Under the pieces are notes generated by a model. The model saw nothing but the letters and a program-made list of their open reading frames with translations, made no database searches and was not told the origin of the DNA. Below, piece after piece: positions 26,368-35,567 of a stretch of 64,000 nt of DNA (within the stretch, counting starts at the first letter, position 1; each line of letters starts with the position of its first letter). The translations under genes were made by a program, and so were the position numbers. This DNA is from Campylobacteraceae bacterium. Lineage in GTDB: Bacteria; Campylobacterota; Campylobacteria; Campylobacterales; Campylobacteraceae. The stretch is from positions 1-64,000 of the forward strand of contig JAIRXG010000002.1 of assembly GCA_031268335.1 (NCBI GenBank). The letters are read 5' to 3'.

Positions 26368-27562
26368 TGATTTGCAATGTTAACCGCGCACGATTTTAAC
26401 AGTTTGTGCACGGAGAGTTTATTTTAGGCATGAAATTTCGAATTTTTAAGCTTTATATTATCTACATGTGAGAGTTTTGATATTTTTATGCTTATAATTT
26501 ATTTTTCAAATGATAAACGCAGTAGATTATATAGCATTAAATTACACTTATTATTTGAAATAGCGAATTAGCTAACTTTTGTTTGCGCGTATAGCAAAGT
26601 ATCGCGCTAAATTTTGTATTACTCCTTAAATTAATGACGAGAGGGCTTTTTGCCTTCTTGTCATTATCACTTTTTTCATATAGTATTCTTTTGAAGCATC
26701 ATACTCAAAATACTCTTTTTGTTGCAAACAAACAAGTTTAATGTTTTTTATCACGGCAAAAATTTGTTATTGCAAATAGCAGAATTGCCGTATTGTCGTT
26801 ATTGCTAAACGTAATAATATTCACAATGACGGCAAGCGAAACGGGGCGGGTGAAATAATGAATGCGGAGGATTTGCATTTTTTTGCCATTACGGCTAATG
26901 TTATTCTTTTGATTATTATATTTTTTGTTATTATAAGAAATACATACTTTATTATTATAAATATAATGAAGCAATTATTGAAAATAGTCGCGTTTTACTT
27001 GCAATAATGAAAGATTTATTGTATTGTATGACATTTTTCATCATAGTAAAGAGCTTAGCGATGAAGCAGTTCGTACAGCAAAACGATGGTAAAAAGTTTT
27101 CGCATTTTGTTCGCAATGACAAGCAGAGCGGTTATATGGGGATTTGGAATTGCAGATTTAGAGTCAATTCTCTTGTTTGCGGCGATATTGAAATGAAAAA
27201 AACACGGATTAAAATATTCACTATATACAGTTAATCTTTTAGCTACATGTAATGGCAGCAATCTTAAATTGTTTTAGTGATTTTGAAGTATTTATAGATG
27301 TTGTGATTAAACGAATAACATTGCCTCTATATTTATTATTTTTAATCATCAAAATGAAATCCTACATGTAATCTTTTTCGCAAAAAAACCATTTTAAAAC
27401 AAATTTTTTTTACTCTTCATTTTTCACCCATAAAAAATAAAAATAAAATTCTTGTTGCATGTAGGGTTTTTGACAACAGAGAGGATTGGCGTTTGACAAT
27501 TCAAGAGCTTACATGTAGCGTACAAATATCAGATTTTAATACAAAATATCTACATGCAGCGT
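26368..27562. other. 1.2-kb intergenic region with repeat-like segments
   Basis: I see no convincing gene. Segments near 26820 (CACAATGACGGCAAGCG) and 27112 (CGCAATGACAAGCAGAGCG) resemble each other and the short intergenic repeats that give false peptides ending in RND. The open stretches over them (26738-26974 minus, 27007-27234 plus) are therefore judged spurious. Three TACATGTA words lie at 27244, 27363 and 27510. A strong hairpin is at 26633-26665. Confidence 0.4.
26633..26665. terminator. 14-bp hairpin downstream of the receptor gene
   Basis: The arm AATGACGAGAGGGC (26633-26646) pairs with 26652-26665 through a five-T loop, with two G-U pairs in one orientation. A T-rich stretch follows 5 bases later. 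It lies 265 bp after the receptor stop, so it may be a distant terminator or a copy of the AATGAC-type repeat seen further downstream. Confidence 0.4.
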
Positions 27563-28240
27563 TTACTGTTTGAATAAAATTGTTCCGAGTCTTAACATGT
27601 TTGAGCCGCATTTTATGGCAAGCTCAAAATCCCCGCTCATTCCCATAGAGCAATAAACTGCTCCCAATGGGACAACTTTTTCATAAATTTCCCTTGTCGT
27701 CTCAAAGCTTTTTTGTATGATAGTGGTGTCGTCAATATGCGCTCCTATGCTCATAACGCCTTTTAGGTTAAGATTTGTACAGTTTTTCAAAATCTCTTCG
27801 TAAGTTTGCAAGGCAAGATTTGGCGAAATTCCGGCTTTACTTATCTCTTTCGCGCTATTTATCTGAAGCAAAATGTCCAGAGTTTTATTTTTGACTTTTA
27901 GACGCTTGTCTATCTGAATAGCAAGCTCCAAACTGTCGCACGAATGGATAAGAGTCGGGTTTAAGTCGATTAGTTGATTTATTTTATTTGTTTGCAATCT
28001 GCCTATAAAGTGCCACTTTATGTCGAGATTTTCAAGCTCGTCGCATTTTTGTTTTAAAGCTTGAACTTTATTTTCGCCAAAATGCGCGCATTTTGCATCA
28101 TAGAGTTTTTTTACTTCATCGGAAGTCACGGCTTTGCTTACTGCAATTAGTCTTATATCCTCTTTAAACAACGAGAGTTTTTTCGCATTTTCTATGCGTT
28201 CTTGCACATTTGAGAGGTTTTGTGTATATTTATCTGTCAT
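27563..28240 (-). CDS. yggS: PLP homeostasis protein, YggS/PROSC family
   Basis: 225 residues of the YggS fold, a PLP-binding TIM barrel without known catalysis that buffers vitamin B6. Visible family blocks are IRLIAVSKAVTSDEVK (with the PLP lysine), HFGENKVQ, WHFIGRLQTNK, LKGVMSIG and CSMGMSGDFELAIKCGS. ATG 28240 is chosen because it overlaps the TGA of rseP (ATGA) and starts the conserved part; a longer frame from 28312 would overlap rseP by 76 bp. It is the last gene of a leftward housekeeping run. Confidence 0.88.
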   Translation of the reverse strand: MTDKYTQNLSNVQERIENAKKLSLFKEDIRLIAVSKAVTSDEVKKLYDAKCAHFGENKVQALKQKCDELENLDIKWHFIGRLQTNKINQLIDLNPTLIHSCDSLELAIQIDKRLKVKNKTLDILLQINSAKEISKAGISPNLALQTYEEILKNCTNLNLKGVMSIGAHIDDTTIIQKSFETTREIYEKVVPLGAVYCSMGMSGDFELAIKCGSNMLRLGTILFKQ

Positions 28241-29325
28241 ATTTTTTGAGTGACAATTCTTGCTATGTCGTTGTAAATAGTAAATGCCACAAGCAGCATC
28301 AAAAGCAGCCAACCTGCGACTGTCATGTAGTAAAATACTTTCTCATTCGGCGCACGTCTAAAAATGAGTTCGTATATGTTGAACATTATGTGTCCGCCGT
28401 CGAGTGCCGGAATAGGAAGCAGGTTTAATACTCCAAGATTTACCGAAATTAGAGCGGTGAGCATCAAGAAAGAGACCAAGCCCAATTTTGCAGCATCGGA
28501 CGTTATGTCTACTATAGCGATTATTCCGCCAAGCTCTTTTGGGGATATAATGCGGTCTATTACCAGTTTTTTCAACGTTTGAAAAATCAGCAAAGAGTTT
28601 TGGATAACTTTTTGTCCGGCATAAATTATACTCTCAAACCCTCTATAGTACATAGTAAAAACTACATAAGACGGAGATACGCCTATAAGTTTTTCTTGCA
28701 CCGTTTCTCCAAATATATTTTTATTGTCTCCTATTTGCGCAGTAAGGTTTACATGTATTAGTTTGTCGCTTCGTTTCACTAAAATATCCATTTCGCCCGC
28801 ACTTGATTGGATACTTTTTTTTACATCGTCCCAGATATTGATATTTACGCCGTTTATCTCTTTGATAGTGTCATTTATTTGAAGTCCGGCATTTTGCGCA
28901 ATTGAATTATTTGAAAAGTCTCCTATTTGCGGAGCAAGCTCTCTAACTCCTAAATTGCCTATACATGCATAAAGGAAAAATGCCAATACAAAATTGGCAA
29001 AAGGTCCGGCAAAAAGTATAATTATTCTTTTCCATGGAGCTTTTTTGTTGTAACTATTCTCATCATCGCTCTTTTCCAAAGGGTCTATATCGTTTTGACC
29101 TTTCATTTGGACGTATCCGCCAAGCGGAATAAGACTCAAACAATATATAGTATCACCTATCTTTTTAGTCAAAATTTTCTTACCAAAACCTATACTGAAA
29201 ACCTCGACTTTTACTTTAAATATACGTGCGGCGATAAAATGTCCGAATTCGTGAAAAAATATCAAAAACGAAAGCGCAAGAAGAGCGTAGATTATACCAA
29301 AATGACCGAATGATGCGCCGAACAT
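28237..29325 (-). CDS. rseP: Site-2 intramembrane zinc metalloprotease, RseP-like
   Basis: 362 residues with four membrane helices. The zinc motif HEFGH is at residues 25-29 in the first helix, a PDZ domain lies in the middle (about 120-200), and the third ligand is in NLLPIPALDGGH near 310. The enzyme cuts transmembrane segments of signal proteins or leftover signal peptides. Its ATG follows the pgsA stop with no spacing, and its stop overlaps yggS. The pgsA–rseP pairing recurs in Campylobacterota. Confidence 0.9.
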   Translation of the reverse strand: MFGASFGHFGIIYALLALSFLIFFHEFGHFIAARIFKVKVEVFSIGFGKKILTKKIGDTIYCLSLIPLGGYVQMKGQNDIDPLEKSDDENSYNKKAPWKRIIILFAGPFANFVLAFFLYACIGNLGVRELAPQIGDFSNNSIAQNAGLQINDTIKEINGVNINIWDDVKKSIQSSAGEMDILVKRSDKLIHVNLTAQIGDNKNIFGETVQEKLIGVSPSYVVFTMYYRGFESIIYAGQKVIQNSLLIFQTLKKLVIDRIISPKELGGIIAIVDITSDAAKLGLVSFLMLTALISVNLGVLNLLPIPALDGGHIMFNIYELIFRRAPNEKVFYYMTVAGWLLLMLLVAFTIYNDIARIVTQKI

Positions 29326-29871
29326 CTATTGTTTCCCTTTTGCGTAATTGATAATATATTCGAGTCCGGAGTAAAGCGTTAGCGCGACGGCAATCCATAA
29401 AAGGATTTCAGACAACGGAGACCAATCCATAATCAAAAATCCTATCGCTATCATTTGAAATATAGTTTTAATTTTACCCGCAAATGAGGCGGCTACCTTT
29501 TTCCCTTCAGATGCTGCTACAACGCGAAGTCCTGTTATAAAAAATTCTCTAACCAATATGATATACACAATCCATGGATTTACGCGCAAGAGCAGCATAA
29601 GTCCCAAAAATGCAGCCAAAATAAGCATCTTGTCCGCCAATGGATCTAATATGCTTCCAAATACTGTTTTTTGATTCCATGCTCTTGCTATATATCCGTC
29701 GAAAAAATCCGTGGTTGAGGCTATTGTAAATAAAATAGCGGCGGCAAAATTTATCCACGAATAGTGAATGCCATCAAAAATGGCATGATCTTGATTGATT
29801 AAAAGCCAAAACATCAATGGAGCTATTAAAACCCTGATAAATGCCAATAGATTCGGAATATTCCAACTCAT
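29326..29871 (-). CDS. pgsA: CDP-diacylglycerol–glycerol-3-phosphate 3-phosphatidyltransferase
   Basis: 181 residues with about five membrane helices. The CDP-alcohol phosphotransferase signature is complete: DGYIAR, then eight residues, G, three residues, D, three residues, D (FDGYIARAWNQKTVFGSI, DPLAD). The enzyme makes phosphatidylglycerol phosphate, the first committed step to phosphatidylglycerol and cardiolipin. It overlaps the reductase gene upstream by ATGA. A decayed copy of its 5' third lies at 10890-11076. Confidence 0.92.
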   Translation of the reverse strand: MSWNIPNLLAFIRVLIAPLMFWLLINQDHAIFDGIHYSWINFAAAILFTIASTTDFFDGYIARAWNQKTVFGSILDPLADKMLILAAFLGLMLLLRVNPWIVYIILVREFFITGLRVVAASEGKKVAASFAGKIKTIFQMIAIGFLIMDWSPLSEILLWIAVALTLYSGLEYIINYAKGKQ

Positions 29872-30635
29872 TTAAAAGTTATTCCGCCGTCAATGATAAA
29901 TGTGTGTCCGGTAATCCAAGAAGCTTTATCCGAACATAAAAAAAGACAAGCTCCCGATAAGTCCGAAGGTTGCCCCATTCGCCCCAGAGGCGAAAGTTCT
30001 GCTGTTTTATTACTAACCTCTTCATAATTTACAAAAGCTCTCAAAGCATCCGTATCTATAGGACCTCCGCTTACTGCGTTTACTCTGATATTTTTTTCTC
30101 CAAGCTCTGTTGCGGCATATCTTACCATCGCCTCAACAGCGGCTTTACATGTACCGTGTCCGGCGTAATTTTCTATATATACAAGATTGCCTGTGGAGGA
30201 GATAGAGATGATACTGCCACCACCCGTCTTTTCCATTCTTTTAGCCGCTTCTTGCGCGCCTATCACAAATGCGTTTACAGTCGCAGTAAAAATATTATTG
30301 ATACCGCGCGGTTTTAATTTCATAAATTTTGTATATCCGCCCACTACGGCGCGTCCTGAAATTATCGCATTTGAAATAAAAAAATCAACTCTATCAAAAT
30401 CTTTGTCGATTTCTAAAAATAACTCTTTGTATGTTTCTGGTTCTAAAATATTAAGATTATAGGCACGCGCTTTTACACCGTAATTATTCTCTAAATCTTT
30501 AACTTGTTCTTGTGCTAACTGCTCGTTTGAGTTATATGTGAAAGCCACGTTTATTCCATTGGCGGCAAACTCATATACTATTGCTTTGCCTATGCCTCTT
30601 GTTCCGCCGCTAATAACCAGTGTTTTGCCCTTCAT
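29868..30635 (-). CDS. Enoyl-ACP reductase-like SDR (FabL type)
   Basis: A 255-residue short-chain dehydrogenase. The NADPH motif SGGTRGIG is at 9-16. The catalytic pair is spaced Tyr157-x6-Lys164 (YAGHGTCK), which is the enoyl-ACP reductase spacing of FabI/FabL, rather than the Y-x3-K of ordinary SDRs such as FabG. The GGG/TRGIG nucleotide site fits FabL better than FabI. It probably reduces trans-2-enoyl-ACP in fatty-acid elongation. It lies between dapA and pgsA, overlapping both by a few bases. The orthologous position in C. jejuni holds an oxidoreductase gene. Confidence 0.75.
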   Translation of the reverse strand: MKGKTLVISGGTRGIGKAIVYEFAANGINVAFTYNSNEQLAQEQVKDLENNYGVKARAYNLNILEPETYKELFLEIDKDFDRVDFFISNAIISGRAVVGGYTKFMKLKPRGINNIFTATVNAFVIGAQEAAKRMEKTGGGSIISISSTGNLVYIENYAGHGTCKAAVEAMVRYAATELGEKNIRVNAVSGGPIDTDALRAFVNYEEVSNKTAELSPLGRMGQPSDLSGACLFLCSDKASWITGHTFIIDGGITFK

Positions 30636-31531
30636 TAAAATCCTTTTATGTTATATTTTTTCATTGTTTGTTCTATAAATTTAAAATGTTCTTCGCTTGG
30701 CGGTACAAGCGGTAAACGATATTCAAGCGTATCCAAAAGACCAGCCAAATACATAGCCGCTTTTATAGGTATCGGATTGCTTTCGCAAAAGAGCGCTTTG
30801 TTTATCGCGTAAAGTTCGTCATTTATCGCTTTTGCGCCCAAATAATCAGAGTTTAAAGCCTTATGTGTCAAATCCGCTATTTTGTCAGGCAGCAAATTTG
30901 CCGTAACTGAAATTGCTCCTTTTCCGCCGTTTGAGAGAATAGGGTAATTTATCGCATCCTCACCGCTTATAAGATAGAGTCTTGGTTCGTTTGCCAACAG
31001 ATCCACACATCTATCTATAGAGCCTGTAGCCTCTTTGACGCCAAAGATATTATGACACTCTTTGAAAAGTCTGATAACCGTATTTGGTTGTATATCGCAG
31101 CCTGTACGACCGGGGACATTGTACAAAAGCACAGGTATATTTATGGCATTTGCTATAGTTTTGTAATGTTGATAAAGTCCTTCTTGGGTCGGTTTATTAT
31201 AGTATGGAGTTATAGAAAGAATAGCGTCTGCTCCTTGAAATTCGGCAAATTTTGCCAAATCAACCGCTTCATGCGTTGCGTTGCTTCCCGCTCCGGCCAT
31301 AACTTTAGCGCTTGTACCTTTACATGTAGCCACAGCTATTTCAATACAACGGCGATGCTCTTCTTGATTTAAAGTTGCGCTTTCCCCTGTTGTTCCTGCC
31401 GGCACTATGACATCTATACCGTTTTGTATCTGTCGCTTTATCAACTCTTCATATTTTTGCTCGTCAATTTTGCCATTTTTAAAAGGCGTTATGATTGCCG
31501 TCATAGCTCCTTGTAAGAAATTGCCATTCAT
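30635..31531 (-). CDS. dapA: 4-hydroxy-tetrahydrodipicolinate synthase
   Basis: 298 residues, the usual length. Family blocks are [26 protein letters not shown] with the catalytic Tyr, and GVKEATGS with the Schiff-base Lys. It condenses pyruvate with aspartate semialdehyde in the lysine/diaminopimelate pathway and so feeds peptidoglycan synthesis. It overlaps the M16 protease gene upstream (ATGA) and the reductase gene downstream. Confidence 0.95.
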   Translation of the reverse strand: MNGNFLQGAMTAIITPFKNGKIDEQKYEELIKRQIQNGIDVIVPAGTTGESATLNQEEHRRCIEIAVATCKGTSAKVMAGAGSNATHEAVDLAKFAEFQGADAILSITPYYNKPTQEGLYQHYKTIANAINIPVLLYNVPGRTGCDIQPNTVIRLFKECHNIFGVKEATGSIDRCVDLLANEPRLYLISGEDAINYPILSNGGKGAISVTANLLPDKIADLTHKALNSDYLGAKAINDELYAINKALFCESNPIPIKAAMYLAGLLDTLEYRLPLVPPSEEHFKFIEQTMKKYNIKGF

Positions 31532-32838
31532 TGTGCAGGTGCCTCCTTTCTTAATATAGCGGTTGTTGAGTGTTTTTCTATAAAATATCTGTTTGCAATC
31601 TCTTTTATCGTATCGGCTTTAAGAGCATTTATAGCCTCTTCATAGTTCAGAAGCGGCTCTAAAGAACCTTTTGCCAAAAAGCTTCCAAAAAGATTTGCTA
31701 TGCCGCTTGAACTCTCAAGCCCGAATATGAAATTGGCTTTTGTATTTATCTTGACTTTTTTGAGCTCGCTTTCGCTTACGCCATTGCTTTTCAAATCCTC
31801 TATCACGGCTAAAATTTCTTTTTCCACATCCTCAGCTTTTATATCCGGATTGCAGATTGCTAAAAATATAAAAAGATTTGGGTCGCGCGAACTCATATTA
31901 TAGGCGGATATTTGATTTACAAGCTTTTTTTGGTTAACTAAAATTTCATATAAACGACTGCTTTTACCATCGCCCAAAAGCGCGCTTATAGCATTCAAAG
32001 CCACTTGGTCTGGATGGTCGAAAGCGGGAATTTTGTAAGCTATGGCGATTATTTGAGTTTCGCTCTCTTTGGCTATATAGACTCTTTTTGCACCGTCTTG
32101 TTCCGGTTCGACTCGATATTTCTTAGGGATTGGAGATTCTTTTTTTATGTTTCCGAAATACTTTTTAGCTTCTTTAAAAGCAGTGTTTGGTTCTATGTCC
32201 CCCGATACCACTATTATTGCATTTGAGGGCTGATAATAAGCATTGTGAAAAGTTTTTATATCATCTATCGTCCAATTTTTTATATCGTCTTTAAAACCAA
32301 TTGGCGTCCAGTGATACGAGTGATAAATAAAGGCGCTGTTAAATAGTCTAAAGTACAAGTATCCTGCAGGAGAGTTGTCTGTCCGCCATTTTCTCTCTTC
32401 CATCACAACGTCTCGTTCAGGTTGAAATTCATCGTCTTTTAATAGCAAATTTGCCATCAATTCGCTGAAAAGTTCAAAAGATTTGGAAAGATTTTTACTG
32501 CTGCTTTTTATAAAATAGTGTGTAAAATCAAATCCGGTAGCGGCATTTGTAATACCTCCTATACTCTTTACCGTTTCGTCAAATTCGCCTGCTTTCAAAT
32601 TTTTTGTGGATTTAAAATTCAGATGTTCCAACATGTGAGCTATTCCGCTTTTGCCCATTATTTCATCACCGCTGCCCACTTTGTAGAACACATCCGTTGT
32701 TATAACTCCGCTGCCTTTGTTTACAGGTATGACAAAAATTTGAAGTCCGTTTGAGAGTGTTTGTGTTTCATATTTTGGCAAAGAATTAGCCATCATAACT
32801 CCTATACATGTAATAAATACTAAAAATATACGTTTCAT
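31528..32838 (-). CDS. Exported M16-family zinc protease
   Basis: 436 residues with an N-terminal signal peptide ([19 protein letters not shown]). The inverted zinc motif HMLEH is at 68-72, with the downstream glutamate in [11 protein letters not shown]. Two M16 domains are visible. Members of this PqqL/YmxG-like group digest peptides in the periplasm. The gene overlaps pyrD by 4 bp. The order pyrD–M16–dapA–oxidoreductase is conserved in C. jejuni. Confidence 0.88.
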   Translation of the reverse strand: MKRIFLVFITCIGVMMANSLPKYETQTLSNGLQIFVIPVNKGSGVITTDVFYKVGSGDEIMGKSGIAHMLEHLNFKSTKNLKAGEFDETVKSIGGITNAATGFDFTHYFIKSSSKNLSKSFELFSELMANLLLKDDEFQPERDVVMEERKWRTDNSPAGYLYFRLFNSAFIYHSYHWTPIGFKDDIKNWTIDDIKTFHNAYYQPSNAIIVVSGDIEPNTAFKEAKKYFGNIKKESPIPKKYRVEPEQDGAKRVYIAKESETQIIAIAYKIPAFDHPDQVALNAISALLGDGKSSRLYEILVNQKKLVNQISAYNMSSRDPNLFIFLAICNPDIKAEDVEKEILAVIEDLKSNGVSESELKKVKINTKANFIFGLESSSGIANLFGSFLAKGSLEPLLNYEEAINALKADTIKEIANRYFIEKHSTTAILRKEAPAQ

Positions 32839-33896
32839 TTTCTTTTTGAACCTATCGCCTCTTTTATGTTAAAAAATCCATCTCTTTCCATTAATTCCAA
32901 AATTCCCTTGTTGATTTGATACGCTATTGACGGACCTTGATAGATAAAGCTTGTGTAAATTTGCACCAAATTTGCTCCTTCAAGCAATCTGTCGTAAGCC
33001 TCTTTTGCGTCGCTTATTCCGCCCGCACTTATTAAAGTTGTTTTGCCGTAAAATTCTTTGGCTAAAGTCTTAAAGATTTTGAAGCTTTTCTCTTTCAATG
33101 CTTTTCCGCTTATTCCGCCGATATTTTTGGGATTTGCCACAAGTGAATAATCAATGGTAGTGTTTGTAGCTATTATACCGCCAGCGCCCTCTTCAATAGC
33201 CGCTTCGCATATAGATACGGCTTCTTTTTCGCTCATATCGGGCGCTATTTTGAGAAGGATTGGCTTGTCGGTCAATTTGACGCAAGTTTGAAAAAGTTCT
33301 TTGACAAATTTTTCATTTTGCAAATCTCTTAGATTTGGAGTATTCGGCGATGAAATATTTATAGCAAGATAGTCGCAAAATGGTGAAAAAACTTTTACAA
33401 GATTTTCATAATCGCTTATGGCGTTTTCTTGCGAAGTTGTTTTATTTTTGCCTATATTTGCGCCAAGAGGCGTTGCATAAGGATAAATTTTTGAAACTCT
33501 TTTTGAGATTTTTCCCATACCGTCGTTATTGAAGCCCATAGCGTTTTGCAAAGACTCTTCTTCTACATGTCTAAAAAGACGTGGCTTTTCATTTCCGCTT
33601 TGGCGTTTTGGGGTGATAGTACCATACTCTATATGTCCGAATCCAAGTGCGCTTAAAGCTTTTATCATAACAGCATTTTTATCAAAACCAGCGGCTATTC
33701 CTATCGGATTTGAGAACTTTACCCCCAAAGTCTCTTGCTCTAGTTTATCATCTGCCACAAAGTATTTTGAAGCTATCATACTGAGTAAAAACGGTGTAAA
33801 ATCAGCGGCAAATCTCATACCGTATTCGGCTAGTAAATGTGCTTTTTCTGGGTCTAATTTGAACAATATTTTTTTAAAGCTTTGATAATTTATCAT
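32835..33896 (-). CDS. pyrD: Dihydroorotate dehydrogenase, quinone-dependent (class 2)
   Basis: 353 residues. A short N-terminal helical extension for membrane and quinone contact marks class 2. Blocks are NPIGIAAGFDKN, NISSPNTPNLRDLQ with the catalytic Ser, IGGISGKALKEKS and LISAGGISDAKEAYDRL, which binds FMN phosphate. It oxidises dihydroorotate to orotate in pyrimidine synthesis. It is the first gene of the run ending at yggS; 60 bp separate it from the cysS stop upstream. Confidence 0.95.
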   Translation of the reverse strand: MINYQSFKKILFKLDPEKAHLLAEYGMRFAADFTPFLLSMIASKYFVADDKLEQETLGVKFSNPIGIAAGFDKNAVMIKALSALGFGHIEYGTITPKRQSGNEKPRLFRHVEEESLQNAMGFNNDGMGKISKRVSKIYPYATPLGANIGKNKTTSQENAISDYENLVKVFSPFCDYLAINISSPNTPNLRDLQNEKFVKELFQTCVKLTDKPILLKIAPDMSEKEAVSICEAAIEEGAGGIIATNTTIDYSLVANPKNIGGISGKALKEKSFKIFKTLAKEFYGKTTLISAGGISDAKEAYDRLLEGANLVQIYTSFIYQGPSIAYQINKGILELMERDGFFNIKEAIGSKRK

Positions 33897-33956
33897 TTAA
33901 GTATATATCCATTCTGTTTTTTCGCTGATTATAACCAAGATAAACTCTTTTTTGCT

Positions 33957-35363
33957 TTAAAAATCAACTTTTTCCCACTTTGTGCCGTCCATGTTATCCA
34001 TAAGAGATATACCTTTTTTAGTAAGCTCTTCTCGTATAAAATCTGCTTTTTTAAACTCCTTTTTAGCTCTTGCTTCCAAGCGTTCTTTCAAAAGAGTCTC
34101 TATTTGTATCTTTTCTTCCTCGCTTACGCCAAGCTGAAAATATGCGAAAGCTTCTTTCTCGCCTATGCCAAGTATAGAGTTTATAAGTTTTATATTTGTT
34201 GCAAACATAGCTTTTTTGTCATTATCTTTAGGGTTTTTATCCAAAATATCATTTGCATTTGCTATCATAGCATCTATTACGCTCAAAGCTTTTGAAATGT
34301 TTAAATCGTCTCTCAACGCTTGCATTATTTCGCGCTCAAACTCTTTGTCAGGCAACGTTAAACCGTGCATATCGGCAACCCTTTTTTTTAGCCTGTATAT
34401 CTTGTCAAGTCTTTTTTTGCTTTGCAAAAGATCTGTTTCGTTGAAATTGATACTTGACCTATAATGAGTTGACAACAGGTAAAAACGCACTATTTCGCCA
34501 TCGTAAATTTTTAAAATGTCTTTTAAAAAAAAGCTGTTTCCAAGCGATTTGCTCATTTTTTCACCGTTTATGGTAACAAAGCCGTTGTGCATCCAATATT
34601 TAGCTATCTCTTGAGAACTCTCTTTTCTTGTTTGCGCCGCTTCGTTTTCGTGATGAGGAAACAACAAATCCGCGCCGCCCGCGTGTATATCTATCTGATA
34701 TTTACCGTTTCTATCGGCTAAGTGTTCTTTTATCATAGCCGAACATTCTATATGCCAGCCCGGTCTTCCGTCGCCAAATGGCGCGGGATACGATATATCG
34801 CCTTTTTTGGCAAATTTCCATAAAGCAAAATCTTTAACGTCTCTTTTTTCCTCATCCTCTTCTACTCTTGAACGCATATCGTTTTCGTCTACATGTCTAT
34901 GTGAGATAGAGAGATATTTATCGTCTTTTGAAGTATCGAAATATACGCCGCTTGAAGTTGTGTAGGCGTATCCTTTGCTCAAAAGGTTTTGTGTAAAATC
35001 TATGATTGTTTTTAAAGATTGTGTTGCTCTTGGTTCTATATCGGCATCTTGCACACCGATAGCTTTCATATCGTCTTTGTAACGTTTGGTATAAAAAGAG
35101 GTTATTTCATCCAAACTTTTGCCGCTTTCGTTCATTTTTTTTATTATTTTATCGTCGATATCGGTGAAATTTTTTACAAAAGTTATTTTATATTTCAAAT
35201 GTGTAAGTACTCGGCGGAGTAAATCAAACGCCAAAGCACTTCTGGCGTGTCCCAAATGAGCGTCGTCATACACGGTAGGTCCGCAAACGTATATAAGCGC
35301 TTCGCTTTCATTGATAGGCTCAAACGGCAATTTTGCTTTTTTTACCGAGTCGTAGATGTACAT
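33957..35363 (-). CDS. cysS: Cysteinyl-tRNA synthetase
   Basis: 468 residues of class I synthetase. The HIGH-type motif is in DDAHLGHARS, and zinc ligands are at CGPTVY and further Cys/His (ECSAMI, HHENE). The KMSKS loop is GEKMSKSLGN. ATG 35363 is chosen because AAGGA lies 7 nt upstream and it starts the conserved region; the longer frame from 35417 adds 18 unrelated residues. The cysS–murJ order matches Campylobacter and Helicobacter. Confidence 0.94.
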   Translation of the reverse strand: MYIYDSVKKAKLPFEPINESEALIYVCGPTVYDDAHLGHARSALAFDLLRRVLTHLKYKITFVKNFTDIDDKIIKKMNESGKSLDEITSFYTKRYKDDMKAIGVQDADIEPRATQSLKTIIDFTQNLLSKGYAYTTSSGVYFDTSKDDKYLSISHRHVDENDMRSRVEEDEEKRDVKDFALWKFAKKGDISYPAPFGDGRPGWHIECSAMIKEHLADRNGKYQIDIHAGGADLLFPHHENEAAQTRKESSQEIAKYWMHNGFVTINGEKMSKSLGNSFFLKDILKIYDGEIVRFYLLSTHYRSSINFNETDLLQSKKRLDKIYRLKKRVADMHGLTLPDKEFEREIMQALRDDLNISKALSVIDAMIANANDILDKNPKDNDKKAMFATNIKLINSILGIGEKEAFAYFQLGVSEEEKIQIETLLKERLEARAKKEFKKADFIREELTKKGISLMDNMDGTKWEKVDF

Positions 35364-35567
35364 ACGGTTTCCTTGCGATATGAACGCCGTTGCGGTGAAC
35401 GGCAAAATGATTTGCAAGATGTCATTATATCAAAGAAGTTTAAAGATTATAAGAGATAATGATTTAAAATTCATCTGTAGCGATAAATATACGATAGATA
35501 AAGCTAATCTCGTTGGGTATTACATGTAGATATATAAAAATGTCAAAATATATGAAGATTTAAAGAT

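Noticed and set aside
26738-26974. Leftward open frame of 78 codons in the gene-poor region
   Set aside because: Asn/Lys-rich low-complexity start over A/T repeats, with no family or ribosome site.
27007-27234. Small rightward open frame of 75 codons
   Set aside because: No ribosome site, and the peptide resembles translated short repeats (ending in RND-type words). Treated as spurious.
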